Positions 37,537-47,136 of a stretch of DNA of 64,000 nucleotides are shown here, piece by piece (the first letter of the stretch is position 1; every line of letters begins with the position of its first letter). The notes under the pieces were generated by a model. The model did not search any database. It was not told where the DNA came from and was given only the letters and a program-made list of their open reading frames with translations. The stretch spans positions 3,645,906-3,709,905 of the forward strand of contig NZ_CH902578.1 of NCBI RefSeq assembly GCF_000152805.1. The letters are read 5' to 3'. Source of the DNA: Maritimibacter alkaliphilus HTCC2654 (lineage in GTDB: Bacteria; Pseudomonadota; Alphaproteobacteria; Rhodobacterales; Rhodobacteraceae). Both the position numbers and the translations under genes were made by a program.

Positions 37537-40500
37537 ATGATCCGGACTGTCGGGAAACTGGTCGTCGTCTTCGCGTTGTGGCTCTTCGTCGTCGCCTTGT
37601 CGCCCGCGACCGCGCAAACCGACGCCGGGCTGGCCGGCGCTCCGATCCGCGCCGATACGTTCCGCACCATCGACAAATACGGGACCATCTGCCCCAAGTG
37701 CAGAGCCGAACAGACCGCGTTCCATGCCGCCGTCGACCGATACGACGCGCAGCGCGCTGAATACGACCGGCTGGCCGAAGAGGTGCGGCAGGCCGCCGAC
37801 CGGTTCGTCCGACAACGGGATGAGGTGAAGCGGCTGGAACAGGCGCTGGCCGATGCCGATGCCTTCTGGGACGAGATGCGGGCGGAGGACGCCTATCTGC
37901 GTGACGACTACGTCCCGACCGAAGAAGCGGCGCGGCGCGCCATCGCAGCCATCGACCCTTATTACGATGCCAAGGATGCGCTGCCCGGCGTGCGGGCCGA
38001 GCTTCAGGCCGCTTTCGACGCGCTGGAGGCCCAACGCCTCGTCACCGTCGAAGCGATGGGCGCGGCATTGGCCGCCGAGCGGGCCATGTTCCGGTGCGAG
38101 ACCCAGTGCGAGATATCCGAACTTGATCTGGACGAGCGCGATCCGCCACCGCCGCCACCCGAAGACCCGGCCCTGATCGACGCGAGCCAGGTGCCGCAGC
38201 CCGAGAATTTCGTGGGCATCGTCGCGGCCTGTGCCGAATGCCTGCCCCTGTCCGAGCGCGTGAACCAGATCCGTTCGCACCGGCGCAGCTTCGCGGTCGA
38301 CGCCTCGACCACCTATGACAGCATGGTCAACAACCAGCGCACGCTGGAGCGTGTGACACGGGAACTCGCGGCGCTGGATGCGCAGGAGCGCACGCTCTAT
38401 CGCAACATGGCCGAATGGTTCAAAGGGGCGGAGCCGCCCGAGGGCTCGGACCCCATCGACTTCATCCTCGACGAAGTGGACCAGCGCGAAACGGCCGACA
38501 TGCTGCGACAGATCGCGGCGCGGCGGGCCCAGTTGCAGGGTGACATGGCAGGGCTGGCCCAGACGATCCAGACCCAGTTTCGCGGTCTTCTGGAGGCGAT
38601 CGCGAATTACCACGCGCATACGGCGCTGCTCGAAGCGGCGCAAAAGGCGTTGGAGGACTGCGAAAAGAACTGCCCGCCGCCGCCGCCCGACCCGGCGGAC
38701 GACCCGTTCACCGACCCGAATTACCCGATGCAGGACAATATCGACCCGCTCGTCGCGAAGTGCTGGGAGTGTCAGCCGCTTGCGGATGCGCTGATAAAGT
38801 CGCTGGTGGAGCGGCGAAGCGTGGCCGGGGATATTCAGTCGGTGGTCTGGCTCATCAAGTCCCGACGCGCCGAGATCGAACGCAAGGACGCGCGGCTGGA
38901 TGAGCTTCGGGCCGAAGAGCGCCAGATGGGCGAGGCGCTCAGGATCGGGCTGGACGCGAATGCGGATGTCTCACGCGTGTTGTCCGAGCTTTGGGATATC
39001 GAGAACGAACAGACGCAGCTTCTGCAAGACGTGCTCGCCGCCGAACAGGAAATACCACAGTACGAAGCCGACCTCGCGGTGCTCATGGCCCGGCACGAGG
39101 CGCTTTCGCGGTTGATCGAGGAACAGCAGGCCGCGCTCGACATCTGCGAATACAACAAGTGTCAGCCTGAGAACGGCGAGCCGCGCATCAGCCTGACACC
39201 GCCCCTGACCGACCCGGCCTATCCGATCCCGCAGCCCTTCACCTATGTGGCGACCGACTGCCTGTCCTGTCAGCCCATCGTCGACCAGATCAACGCCAAG
39301 CTCTTGGACCGCTACGTGCTGGCGGGGCGCATACAGGCGACGGCGGCGGAACTGACCCGCCTTGGCGAAACCCTGACCGCGAAGCAGGCCGAACTGGAAG
39401 CCGCGGGCCGTGAACTTGGCGAACGCGGTATGGAATATCACGGCGCCGAGGGCGACGCGGCACGGGCCGCCGCGCTCGTCGCTCTGGATGCGGTCATCGA
39501 CCGGGAACGGGCGCTTCAGGACGAGATCACGGGGCTCGAAGACCTGATCCGGGGCAAGCGGCAGGTGCTCGCGCGAATGCAGACGCGTTACAGCGAGATC
39601 GAGGGTGAAATCCTGACCCTGTCGAACCGTCTGGCCGATTGCGAACGCAACTGCGCCGACCCGGACGAACCGGAAGAGGATATTTTCCTTGCGGGTCAGG
39701 ACCCCTTCGTCACGACGGATTGCGAGCCCTGCCTCGTCCTCGCCTCGCGCGTCAACGATGCGGTCGGTTCGCTGATCGGGGCGCAGCGCGACCTCGCGGC
39801 GGCGAAAAAGGCCGAGGCCGATCTGGTCGAGCAGGCCAAGGCGCGGCGCGACCGGCTGGCCGAAATCGACGAGGCCCTGAACGGCCTGTCCGAGATTTGG
39901 CTCACCACCTACGAGAAGCCGGGGCGCGAGGCGGAGTTCCGCGAAGCCGACGACGCGATGACCGCGCTCGACCGCGAAAAATCGGACCTCGAGACCGAAC
40001 AGGGGGGCGAGGACGAGGCGGCGCAGGCGGCGCGTGATGCGGTCGATGCGGCGCAAAGGCGCGTGGACGATCTGCATGTCCTCATCACGAACCTCAAGGC
40101 CGAACTGGCCGAATGCGAAAAGCAGTGCCAGCCCCCGGACGAAGACATCGCCTTGGACGAGTCGCCCTTCGTGGCGACCGACTGCCCGCCGTGTCAGACC
40201 CTTGCCAGTATGCTCAACGACGTGATCGGCAGCCAGATCTCGCTCAAGCGGCAGGTGGCCGAGGGCGAGGCCGAGCTTGAACGGCTCAGGGGGCAGACGG
40301 CCACGCTGGAAAGCGCCGTGGGCGACGCGCGTGAGGCGCTCGACGCGATCAACGACGCCCTGATCGACCCGGCCAATGCGGATCAGGCCCGTGATCTTGC
40401 CTTCGACAGTCTCGACGCGGAAGGCGATGTCATGGATGCACGCAACGCGGTGCGCGACAACGCCTTCGCCATCGAGGCGCTGGTCCAGAAGATCGCGGGG

Positions 40501-42702
40501 CTGAAGGCGCAGATCGCGATGTACGAGGCGCAGGAACCGGGGCTTCGCGCGCAACTGGCCGAGTGTGAGCAACAGTGCCAGCCGCCCGAAGAGGGGACCG
40601 AGACGGCCTTGCCCGAGACACCGTTCGTCAACACGGATTGCGAAAAGTGCCTTGTCCTCGCCTCGATGGTGAACGACGCGGTCGGGTCGCGCATCGGGGC
40701 CGAGCGGCGGCTGGAGGACGCGCGCGCGGCGCGCGCGGCGGAAGCTGCGGCATCGGAGGAGCGTCAGGCCAAGATCGCCGAGCTTCGCGCCAAGCTGCAC
40801 GACAACCGTCAGGCACGCCTGAACGCGTCCGACATGGAGGAATATGAACCGCTCTTCGACGAGGGCGAGGCGCTGGGCGACGAACTGCTCCCGCTGTTGT
40901 TCGAGGAAGAGGATACACCCGGCAAGTTGGAACAGATGGACGCCGACATCGCCGCGCTCGAGGCCGAGATCGCCCGGCTCGTTCAGCAGGAGGCCGACCT
41001 CAAGGCGCAATTGGCGGAATGTGAGCGGACCTGCAACGACCCTGACGAAACGGCCATGGGGGATGAAGCGCCCAATCCCTTCGTCACCACCGACTGCGAA
41101 CGGTGCCTGACGCTGGCCTCGATGGTGAACGACGCCGTCGGCACGCATATCGGGGCCGAGCGCGCGGCGCAGGAAATCCGCGATCGCATGGCCGGGATTC
41201 GCGACGAGATCGCCGAGAAAGAAGCCGTGCGCGACGGGGATGGCGATGAAGCGGACAAGCTTTTCATCGACGACGAAATCTCGATCCTCGAAACCGATCT
41301 GGAATTCGCCGGTTTCGATCTGGAGAAGGCCGAAGACCGCGTCGCCGATCTGGCGCGGCAGGTCGCGGCGCTGAAGGCGCAACTGGCGGAATGTGAGCAA
41401 AATTGCGATCCGGGCGCGACCCCGGAGGAAACCGCCACTGCGCCTGAACCCGATCCGCGGTTCGCGCGCACCGACTGCGAGCCCTGTGCACAGATCGTGG
41501 CGACCCTGAACGACGTGATCGGGTCGCGCATCGGGGCAGAAGAACGTCTGGAGCGCGCGCAATCGGAATACGACCGGATCAAGGCCGCCGACGACCGTGT
41601 TCAGGCGGCCATCGACGCGGCGGAGGAGGCGTTCACGCAGGCCGCTGTCGAAAAGGCGCGACTTGAAAGGTCGGGTCAGGATGCCTCGGCCCAGCAGGCC
41701 GCGGTGGATGCGAACCTAGACCGGGCGGCGGACCTGTCGTTCGAGGCGGATGACCTGTTCATGGCGTTGCAGGAGGCCGAGGATGCGTTGAACGAGGCCA
41801 AGGCCGCGCTTGAACGCCTTCAGGCCGACGAAGCCCGTCTGCGCGCGGCACTGGCCGAATGCGAACGTCAATGTGGCGGCAGCGAAACCGCTGGCATGGT
41901 GCCCGACGTGCTGCTCGACAAATTGCAGGATGCCGGATGCCGCGCCGGAGGGTCTTGCACCTTTACGCTCGGCGTCACCAACCAGTCGGACGGCCCCTAC
42001 CGCGGGCCCCTGTTCCTGTCTGAAACCGGGCGTGTCGATGCGGGCGCCAACGGGGCCCTGTTCGACGGCTGGCATTGTTCGCCTGCGGCCGGGGCCAATT
42101 CCATCTGCCTGCACGAGGGCGAAATCGGTGCGGGCGAAAAGGTCGGTCTGTCGATCCCGGTGCGCTTGCCCGGCTACGTGGCGCCGGGGTCCGAAAACTG
42201 CATCCGGGTCGAATTCGCCGTCGATCCCCGCAAACTTCTGCAACTCATTCAGGTCGGCCTCGCCGCCCGTGGGCTGAACCCCGGTGTCGCCGACGGCCTG
42301 ATGGGGCCGCGCACCCGCGCCGCGATGGTCGCGCTGGGCGAGGCGTCGGGGCAGGAGGTCGATCCCGGCGATCTGGAGGCGGTCTATCGCCTGATGTTTG
42401 GCACGAACCCATCCCCGGCGAGCGCGACGGAACAGTCCGCCTGCATCGAGATGGAGGTCGAGAACCCGCCGCGCACGGCCACACCGCGCCCGCCTGCCCA
42501 GAACGTCACCTCGTCGACCCCCGGCCAGTCGACGCCGCAGGGCACACCACAGGGCACGCCGCGACCGCAGGTCCAGATCGGGATCGGGCTGGGCTTCGAA
42601 CAGCCGCGCGCGCCCACCGAGCAGGAACTCGAGACGGGCGGGGCCCGCCCCGGCGGGCTGTCCATCGGCGGAATCGGTCTGGGCCTGTCCTTCGGAGACT
42701 AG
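37537..42702 (+). CDS. Giant exported nine-repeat cysteine-paired coiled-coil protein (unknown family)
   Basis: 1721 residues, and I recognise no family. A signal peptide (about 1-27, ending ATAQ) is followed by nine repeats. Each opens with CxxC and closes with CxxxC: C52/C187, C232/C375, C409/C537, C575/C702, C729/C860, C883/C1010, C1035/C1162, C1187/C1286 and C1314/C1442 (first Cys of each pair). Repeat 3 closes CxxxxC. Openers in repeats 5-9 read DCxxCxxLASxxNDxxGSxIG; closers read LAECExxC. The span from opener to closer is 124-128 in most, 96 in repeat 8 and 132-140 in repeats 1-2. Between them is strongly helical, Ala/Glu/Arg-rich sequence. Linkers are acidic and Pro-rich. After 1450 come a cysteine-containing beta domain (TFTLGVTNQSDGPYRGPL), a short peptidoglycan-binding-like segment (LIQVGLAARGLNPGVADGLM), a Pro/Thr-rich stretch and a Gly-rich C-terminus (IGGIGLGLSFGD). 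Likely a disulfide-stapled periplasmic or surface structural protein. Confidence 0.9.
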   Translation: MIRTVGKLVVVFALWLFVVALSPATAQTDAGLAGAPIRADTFRTIDKYGTICPKCRAEQTAFHAAVDRYDAQRAEYDRLAEEVRQAADRFVRQRDEVKRLEQALADADAFWDEMRAEDAYLRDDYVPTEEAARRAIAAIDPYYDAKDALPGVRAELQAAFDALEAQRLVTVEAMGAALAAERAMFRCETQCEISELDLDERDPPPPPPEDPALIDASQVPQPENFVGIVAACAECLPLSERVNQIRSHRRSFAVDASTTYDSMVNNQRTLERVTRELAALDAQERTLYRNMAEWFKGAEPPEGSDPIDFILDEVDQRETADMLRQIAARRAQLQGDMAGLAQTIQTQFRGLLEAIANYHAHTALLEAAQKALEDCEKNCPPPPPDPADDPFTDPNYPMQDNIDPLVAKCWECQPLADALIKSLVERRSVAGDIQSVVWLIKSRRAEIERKDARLDELRAEERQMGEALRIGLDANADVSRVLSELWDIENEQTQLLQDVLAAEQEIPQYEADLAVLMARHEALSRLIEEQQAALDICEYNKCQPENGEPRISLTPPLTDPAYPIPQPFTYVATDCLSCQPIVDQINAKLLDRYVLAGRIQATAAELTRLGETLTAKQAELEAAGRELGERGMEYHGAEGDAARAAALVALDAVIDRERALQDEITGLEDLIRGKRQVLARMQTRYSEIEGEILTLSNRLADCERNCADPDEPEEDIFLAGQDPFVTTDCEPCLVLASRVNDAVGSLIGAQRDLAAAKKAEADLVEQAKARRDRLAEIDEALNGLSEIWLTTYEKPGREAEFREADDAMTALDREKSDLETEQGGEDEAAQAARDAVDAAQRRVDDLHVLITNLKAELAECEKQCQPPDEDIALDESPFVATDCPPCQTLASMLNDVIGSQISLKRQVAEGEAELERLRGQTATLESAVGDAREALDAINDALIDPANADQARDLAFDSLDAEGDVMDARNAVRDNAFAIEALVQKIAGLKAQIAMYEAQEPGLRAQLAECEQQCQPPEEGTETALPETPFVNTDCEKCLVLASMVNDAVGSRIGAERRLEDARAARAAEAAASEERQAKIAELRAKLHDNRQARLNASDMEEYEPLFDEGEALGDELLPLLFEEEDTPGKLEQMDADIAALEAEIARLVQQEADLKAQLAECERTCNDPDETAMGDEAPNPFVTTDCERCLTLASMVNDAVGTHIGAERAAQEIRDRMAGIRDEIAEKEAVRDGDGDEADKLFIDDEISILETDLEFAGFDLEKAEDRVADLARQVAALKAQLAECEQNCDPGATPEETATAPEPDPRFARTDCEPCAQIVATLNDVIGSRIGAEERLERAQSEYDRIKAADDRVQAAIDAAEEAFTQAAVEKARLERSGQDASAQQAAVDANLDRAADLSFEADDLFMALQEAEDALNEAKAALERLQADEARLRAALAECERQCGGSETAGMVPDVLLDKLQDAGCRAGGSCTFTLGVTNQSDGPYRGPLFLSETGRVDAGANGALFDGWHCSPAAGANSICLHEGEIGAGEKVGLSIPVRLPGYVAPGSENCIRVEFAVDPRKLLQLIQVGLAARGLNPGVADGLMGPRTRAAMVALGEASGQEVDPGDLEAVYRLMFGTNPSPASATEQSACIEMEVENPPRTATPRPPAQNVTSSTPGQSTPQGTPQGTPRPQVQIGIGLGFEQPRAPTEQELETGGARPGGLSIGGIGLGLSFGD

Positions 42703-42750
42703 GCCATACGGCAACCCGAAGGTTTCCTGAAAATCACGCTGTCGGAGAGA

Positions 42751-42825
42751 TGGTGCCGCAGGGGAGGATTGAACTCCCGACCTCACCCTTACCAAGGGTG
42801 CGCTCTACCACTGAGCTACTGCGGC
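42751..42825 (-). tRNA. tRNA-Thr (GGT)
   Basis: The minus strand folds as a full cloverleaf with acceptor GCCGCAG/CTGCGGC, D-arm AGCTC-AGTGGTA-GAGC, anticodon stem CACCC/GGGTG with loop TTGGTAA (anticodon GGT), T-loop GTTCAATC and encoded CCA at 42751-42753. It lies between the giant gene and the murA block. Confidence 0.96.
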
Positions 42826-42911
42826 GAACCGTGGCGGGTGATTAGACGCAATTCGCCATTGGTGCAAGCGCAATCTGGACGGTTTTTTCCGGCTGCGTTA
42901 AGGAGGGCGGC

Positions 42912-43061
42912 ATGAGCAGGAAACCCGACCTTTCGCCCAAGGAGAAGGCCGCGCAGGAGCGCGAAGATCGCCTCAAGGCCGCGCTCAAGGCGAACATGGC
43001 GCGGCGCAAGGCACAGGCCCGCGCGCGCGACGCCGGGTCAGATGAAAACACGGACGAATAG
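42912..43061 (+). CDS. Small basic hypothetical protein upstream of murA
   Basis: 49 residues, MSRKPDLSPKEKAAQEREDR to SDENTDE, highly charged and helical. A strong ribosome site AAGGAGG lies 6 bases before the ATG, and murA starts 9 bases after the stop, so co-expression is likely. No annotated function; similar tiny Lys/Arg/Ala-rich reading frames often precede housekeeping genes in this group. Confidence 0.65.
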   Translation: MSRKPDLSPKEKAAQEREDRLKAALKANMARRKAQARARDAGSDENTDE

Positions 43062-43070
43062 AGGACAGGC

Positions 43071-44336
43071 ATGGACAGCATCGTAGTTACGGGCGGCGGG
43101 CCGCTCTCGGGTGAAATCCCGATCGCCGGGGCCAAGAACGCCTGCCTCGCGCTGATGCCCGCGACACTTCTGTCCGAGGACCCGCTGACGCTGACCAATG
43201 CGCCGCGGCTGTCGGACATCAAGACGATGACCACGCTCCTGCAATCGCTGGGGGCCGAGGCGACCGGGCTTCAGGATGGTCAGGTGCTGGCGATGTCGTC
43301 GCATGACCTGACCTCGTCCCGCGCCGATTACGACATCGTGCGCAAGATGCGGGCCTCGAACCTCGTGCTCGGACCACTCATCGCGCGGTTCGGTCATGCC
43401 GAGGTGTCGCTGCCCGGCGGCTGCGCCATCGGGGCGCGGCCCATGGACCTGCACACCTTCGGGCTGGAAAAGCTGGGGGCCGAGATCGACCTGCGTGACG
43501 GTTACCTTTTCGCAAAGGCCCCGAACGGGCTGAAGGGCGCCGAGATCCCGCTGAAATTCGCAAGCGTCGGCGCGACCGAGAACATCGTCATGGCGGCCAC
43601 GCTGGCCAAGGGCACCACGGTTCTGACCAACGCCGCGCGCGAGCCCGAGATCGTGGACCTCGTGAAATGTCTGCGTGCCATGGGGGCGCAGATCGAGGGC
43701 GAGGGGACGAGCCGGATCGAAATTCAAGGCGTCGATCGCCTGCACGGCGCGACGCACCAGGTGGTCGCGGACCGGATCGAACTGGGCACCTATATGCTCG
43801 CCCCGGCGATTGCGGGTGGCGAGGTGGAATGCCTTGGCGGCAAACTGGACCTCGTCGCGGCATTCGTCGAGAAGCTGGACGAAGCAGGCGTGGCCGTCGA
43901 GGAAACCGAACGCGGGCTCAAGGTCAGCCGCAAGAACGGGCGGCTCAAGGCGGTCGATGTGACGACCGAACCGTTCCCCGGTTTCCCGACCGACCTTCAG
44001 GCGCAGTTCATGGCGATGCTGTGCACGGCCGACGGCACCAGCGAGTTGAACGAAACGATTTTCGAGAACCGCTTCATGCACGCGCCGGAGCTGACGCGCA
44101 TGGGGGCCGAGATCGAGGTGCACGGGGGCCGCGCCCGCGTGACGGGCGTGGACAAGCTGCGCGGCGCGCCGGTGATGGCGACCGATCTGCGCGCGAGCGT
44201 GTCCTTGATCCTCGCGGGTCTTGCCGCCGAGGGGGAAACGGTGGTGAGCCGCGTCTATCACCTCGACCGGGGCTATGAGCATGTGGTGCGCAAGCTGCGC
44301 GGCGTGGGCGCACAGATAGAGCGGGTGAAGGCATGA
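43071..44336 (+). CDS. murA: UDP-N-acetylglucosamine 1-carboxyvinyltransferase
   Basis: 421 residues. It transfers enolpyruvate from PEP to UDP-GlcNAc, the first committed step of peptidoglycan synthesis. The catalytic and fosfomycin-target Cys-118 lies in [35 protein letters not shown] and [13 protein letters not shown] are typical. Start of a co-oriented block; its stop overlaps the next start (ATGA). Confidence 0.97.
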   Translation: MDSIVVTGGGPLSGEIPIAGAKNACLALMPATLLSEDPLTLTNAPRLSDIKTMTTLLQSLGAEATGLQDGQVLAMSSHDLTSSRADYDIVRKMRASNLVLGPLIARFGHAEVSLPGGCAIGARPMDLHTFGLEKLGAEIDLRDGYLFAKAPNGLKGAEIPLKFASVGATENIVMAATLAKGTTVLTNAAREPEIVDLVKCLRAMGAQIEGEGTSRIEIQGVDRLHGATHQVVADRIELGTYMLAPAIAGGEVECLGGKLDLVAAFVEKLDEAGVAVEETERGLKVSRKNGRLKAVDVTTEPFPGFPTDLQAQFMAMLCTADGTSELNETIFENRFMHAPELTRMGAEIEVHGGRARVTGVDKLRGAPVMATDLRASVSLILAGLAAEGETVVSRVYHLDRGYEHVVRKLRGVGAQIERVKA

Positions 44337-44812
44337 GCGAAGACGCACGGTTCGAGGACGGGGGCGAAAAACCGCTTCGCCTGATGGCACTGGACGCGGA
44401 CGATCTTCAGATCGTCTCGGCGCTGACGCAGGACGCTGTCTTTCCCGCCAACGAAATGGCGTGGCGGGTGCGGGCGCGGGAATTCGCGCTGCTTCTCAAC
44501 CGGTTCCGCTGGGAAGATGCCGAAGCCGCAGCGAAACGCGGGCGGGCGGTCGAACGGGTCCAATCGGTGCTTGTCTTCGGCGATGTTCTGAAAGTGCAAT
44601 CTCAGGGCGTGGAAAAGGGCGATCCGGATACGGTAATGTCGCTTTTGTCCATCTCGTTCGAGCCGGGCGAGGATGGCACAGGGCGCATCGTCCTGACCCT
44701 CGCGGGTGACGGGGCCATCGCGCTCGACGTCGAAACCATCGACGCGAAGCTTCAGGATGTGACCCGTCCCTACGTCGCCCCCAGCCGCAAGACGCCTGAC
44801 CACCCGGAGTGA
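44333..44812 (+). CDS. DUF2948 family protein
   Basis: 159 residues. [23 protein letters not shown] and [12 protein letters not shown] are typical of DUF2948, a family of unknown function conserved next to hisD in alphaproteobacteria. Overlaps murA by four bases and ends 4 bases before hisD, so it is translationally coupled on both sides. Confidence 0.85.
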   Translation: MSEDARFEDGGEKPLRLMALDADDLQIVSALTQDAVFPANEMAWRVRAREFALLLNRFRWEDAEAAAKRGRAVERVQSVLVFGDVLKVQSQGVEKGDPDTVMSLLSISFEPGEDGTGRIVLTLAGDGAIALDVETIDAKLQDVTRPYVAPSRKTPDHPE

Positions 44813-44816
44813 CCCG

Positions 44817-46121
44817 ATGCCGGTTTTCCTGAACACCTCCGACGCGGATTTCGAGACCGCTTTCACCGCGCTGCTCTCGGCCAAGCGCGAGGATAGCCCG
44901 GATGTGGACGACACGGTGGCAGGCATCATCGCCGACGTGCGCGCGCGCGGCGATGCGGCGGTGCTGGACCTCACCTCGAAATTCGACCGTCTCGACCTGA
45001 CCGCCACGACCATGCGTGTCTCCGAGGACGAGATCGAGGCGGAATGCGCCAAGGTGTCCGAGGCCGAACGGCAGGCGCTGGAAACCGCCGCCGAACGCAT
45101 CCGCGCCTACCACGCGCGGCAGGTGCCCGAGGATGCGCAGTGGACCGACCCGGAGGGCGCCACGCTGGGCTGGCGCTGGACCGCCGTGTCCGCCGCCGGT
45201 CTTTACGTGCCCGGTGGCCTCGCCTCCTATCCGTCGAGCGTTCTGATGAATGCCGTGCCCGCCAAGGTGGCCGGGGTCGGGCGGCTCGTCGTCACGGTGC
45301 CGACGCCCGACGGGGTCATCAATCCGCTGGTCATGATGGCCTGCAAGGTCGCGGGCGTGGACGAGGTCTATCGCATCGGCGGGGCGCAGGCGATTGCCGC
45401 GCTGGCTTACGGGACCGAGACCATCGCGCCGGTCGACAAGATCACCGGGCCGGGCAACGCCTTCGTCGCCGCCGCCAAACGCCGGGTCTTCGGCAAGGTG
45501 GGCATCGACATGATCGCGGGGCCGTCGGAAATTCTCGTGATCGCGGACAAAGACAACGACCCCGACTTCCTCGCCCTCGACCTGATGAGCCAGGCCGAAC
45601 ACGACGAAAGCGCGCAGTCGATCCTCATCACCGACGACGCCGGTTTCGGTCGGGCCGTGGCGGAGGCCGTGGACAAGCGGCTCGAAACGCTCGAACGCCG
45701 TGCCATCGCAGGTGCGAGCTGGCGCGACTTCGGCGCGGTCATCACCGTGCGCGACATGGACGAGGCGGCGACACTGAGCGACCGGATCGCGCCTGAGCAC
45801 CTCGAACTTTGCGTGGCCGACCCCGAGGCGCTGTCGGACAAGATCACCCATGCGGGCGCGATCTTCCTTGGCCAGTACACGCCCGAGGCCATCGGGGATT
45901 ATGTCGGCGGTCCGAACCACGTTCTGCCGACAGCCCGTTCCGCACGGTTTTCGTCCGGTCTGTCGGTGCTCGATTTCATGAAGCGCACGACCCTGTCCAG
46001 AATGACGCCCGCCGCGCTCAAAGCCATCGGGCCGGCGGCCGAGACGCTGGCGAAATCGGAAAGCCTCGAAGCGCATGGGCTGTCGGTGCGCGCGCGGCTC
46101 GACCGGCTGAACCAAGGCTAG
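44817..46121 (+). CDS. hisD: Histidinol dehydrogenase
   Basis: 434 residues. It oxidises histidinol to histidine in two NAD-dependent steps. GRLVVTVPTPDG, YRIGGAQAIAALAYGTET, DKITGPGNAFVAAAKRRVFG, GPSEILVIAD and PEHLEL (metal/catalytic Glu-His) with GPNHVLPTARSARF are conserved. It is co-directional and closely spaced with DUF2948 and, 72 bases later, a UPF0262 gene, a common alphaproteobacterial arrangement. Confidence 0.97.
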   Translation: MPVFLNTSDADFETAFTALLSAKREDSPDVDDTVAGIIADVRARGDAAVLDLTSKFDRLDLTATTMRVSEDEIEAECAKVSEAERQALETAAERIRAYHARQVPEDAQWTDPEGATLGWRWTAVSAAGLYVPGGLASYPSSVLMNAVPAKVAGVGRLVVTVPTPDGVINPLVMMACKVAGVDEVYRIGGAQAIAALAYGTETIAPVDKITGPGNAFVAAAKRRVFGKVGIDMIAGPSEILVIADKDNDPDFLALDLMSQAEHDESAQSILITDDAGFGRAVAEAVDKRLETLERRAIAGASWRDFGAVITVRDMDEAATLSDRIAPEHLELCVADPEALSDKITHAGAIFLGQYTPEAIGDYVGGPNHVLPTARSARFSSGLSVLDFMKRTTLSRMTPAALKAIGPAAETLAKSESLEAHGLSVRARLDRLNQG

Positions 46122-46193
46122 ACTCCCAGTCCCATCGCGATTGTGCGGTCCACCCGGTTCCGCTATCCCTGACCCAAAGACGGGATGGGACGG

Positions 46194-46670
46194 ATGAACC
46201 GCATCAGCAAGATCGACATCGACGACACCGGGTTGGCCGCGCCGACCCCGGCAATCGAACAGGAACGCAAGGTCGCGGTGTTCGACCTGTTGGAAGACAA
46301 CAGCTTCACCCCGCTGGGGCGCGAGGGGCAGACGGTGCCCGAAGGCCCCTATGAACTCGGCCTCGCGATCAAGGAAAAGCGCCTTGTCGTGTCGGTCGCG
46401 ACCGAGGGCGGGGAAGAGGCGGGTGAGATCCACCTGTCCCTCGGCCCGTTCCGGCAGGTGGTGAAGGATTACTTCCAGATCTGCGAAAGCTATTTCGATG
46501 CGGTCAAGAAGCTGCCCCCCGGACAGATCGAAGCCATCGACATGGCGCGGCGCGGCATCCACAACGAAGGTGCGCGGGTGTTGATGGAACGGCTGGAGGG
46601 TAAGGCCGAACTCGACATCGATACCGCGCGCCGGCTTTTCACCCTCATCTGCGTCCTGCACTGGGGCTGA
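46194..46670 (+). CDS. UPF0262 family protein
   Basis: 158 residues from MNRISKIDIDD; an ATG three codons upstream (46185) is the alternative. FDLLEDNSF, YELGLAIKEKRLV, SLGPFRQVVKDYFQICESYFDAV and ARRLFTLICVLHWG are the family core. Function is unknown, and the family is confined largely to alphaproteobacteria next to hisD. GGGACGG just before the chosen ATG is a plausible ribosome site. Confidence 0.88.
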   Translation: MNRISKIDIDDTGLAAPTPAIEQERKVAVFDLLEDNSFTPLGREGQTVPEGPYELGLAIKEKRLVVSVATEGGEEAGEIHLSLGPFRQVVKDYFQICESYFDAVKKLPPGQIEAIDMARRGIHNEGARVLMERLEGKAELDIDTARRLFTLICVLHWG

Positions 46671-46676
46671 GGGACC

Positions 46677-47135
46677 GTGCCGGCCAGCCTTCCTCAATCC
46701 GTGCTTTTCTGCTGCGACCACAACGCGGTCCGCTCCCCGATGGCCGAGGGGATGATGAAGAAATACTACGGAGACCACGTCTATGTGCAGTCCGCCGGGG
46801 TGAAGAGCGGACTGGATGTCGACGGGTTTTCCGTCGCCGTCTGCGAAGAGATCGGGGTGCCGTTGTCGAACCACCGGTCGCGGAGTTTCGACGAGATGCA
46901 GGAGTGGGGCGACGACCTGTCGTCCTATGACCTCATCATTGCGCTCAGTCCGGCGAGCCAGCGCAAGGTGCTGGACCTGACCCGGTTCCACCATCTCGAC
47001 GTCGAATACTGGCCGGTCATGGACCCCACGGGATTAGGAACGATGCGGGACGAAAAACTGGTTGCCTACCGGCAGGCACGCGACCAGATTCGGGATCGTA
47101 TGATTTCGCGGTTCGGCCCGCCGCAGGAAGGTTGA
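46677..47135 (+). CDS. Low-molecular-weight protein-tyrosine-phosphatase family protein
   Basis: 152 residues from GTG 46677. The P-loop VLFCCDHNAVRSPMAEG keeps the CX5R signature (C13, R19) but reads CDHNAVRS where classical enzymes have CxGNxCRS. The general-acid loop WPVMDPTG (D116) is present. This variant is the one usual beside UPF0262 in Rhodobacterales. It may be a phosphatase or a protein of related fold (arsenate reductase-like). No rival start is better supported. Confidence 0.85.
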   Translation: MPASLPQSVLFCCDHNAVRSPMAEGMMKKYYGDHVYVQSAGVKSGLDVDGFSVAVCEEIGVPLSNHRSRSFDEMQEWGDDLSSYDLIIALSPASQRKVLDLTRFHHLDVEYWPVMDPTGLGTMRDEKLVAYRQARDQIRDRMISRFGPPQEG

Positions 47136-47136
47136 G

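Noticed and set aside
38971-41562. 863-codon open frame on the minus strand inside the giant repeat gene
   Set aside because: It is antisense to a frame with a signal peptide and regular cysteine repeats. GC-rich codon bias produces such shadows. It has no ribosome site or recognisable domain.
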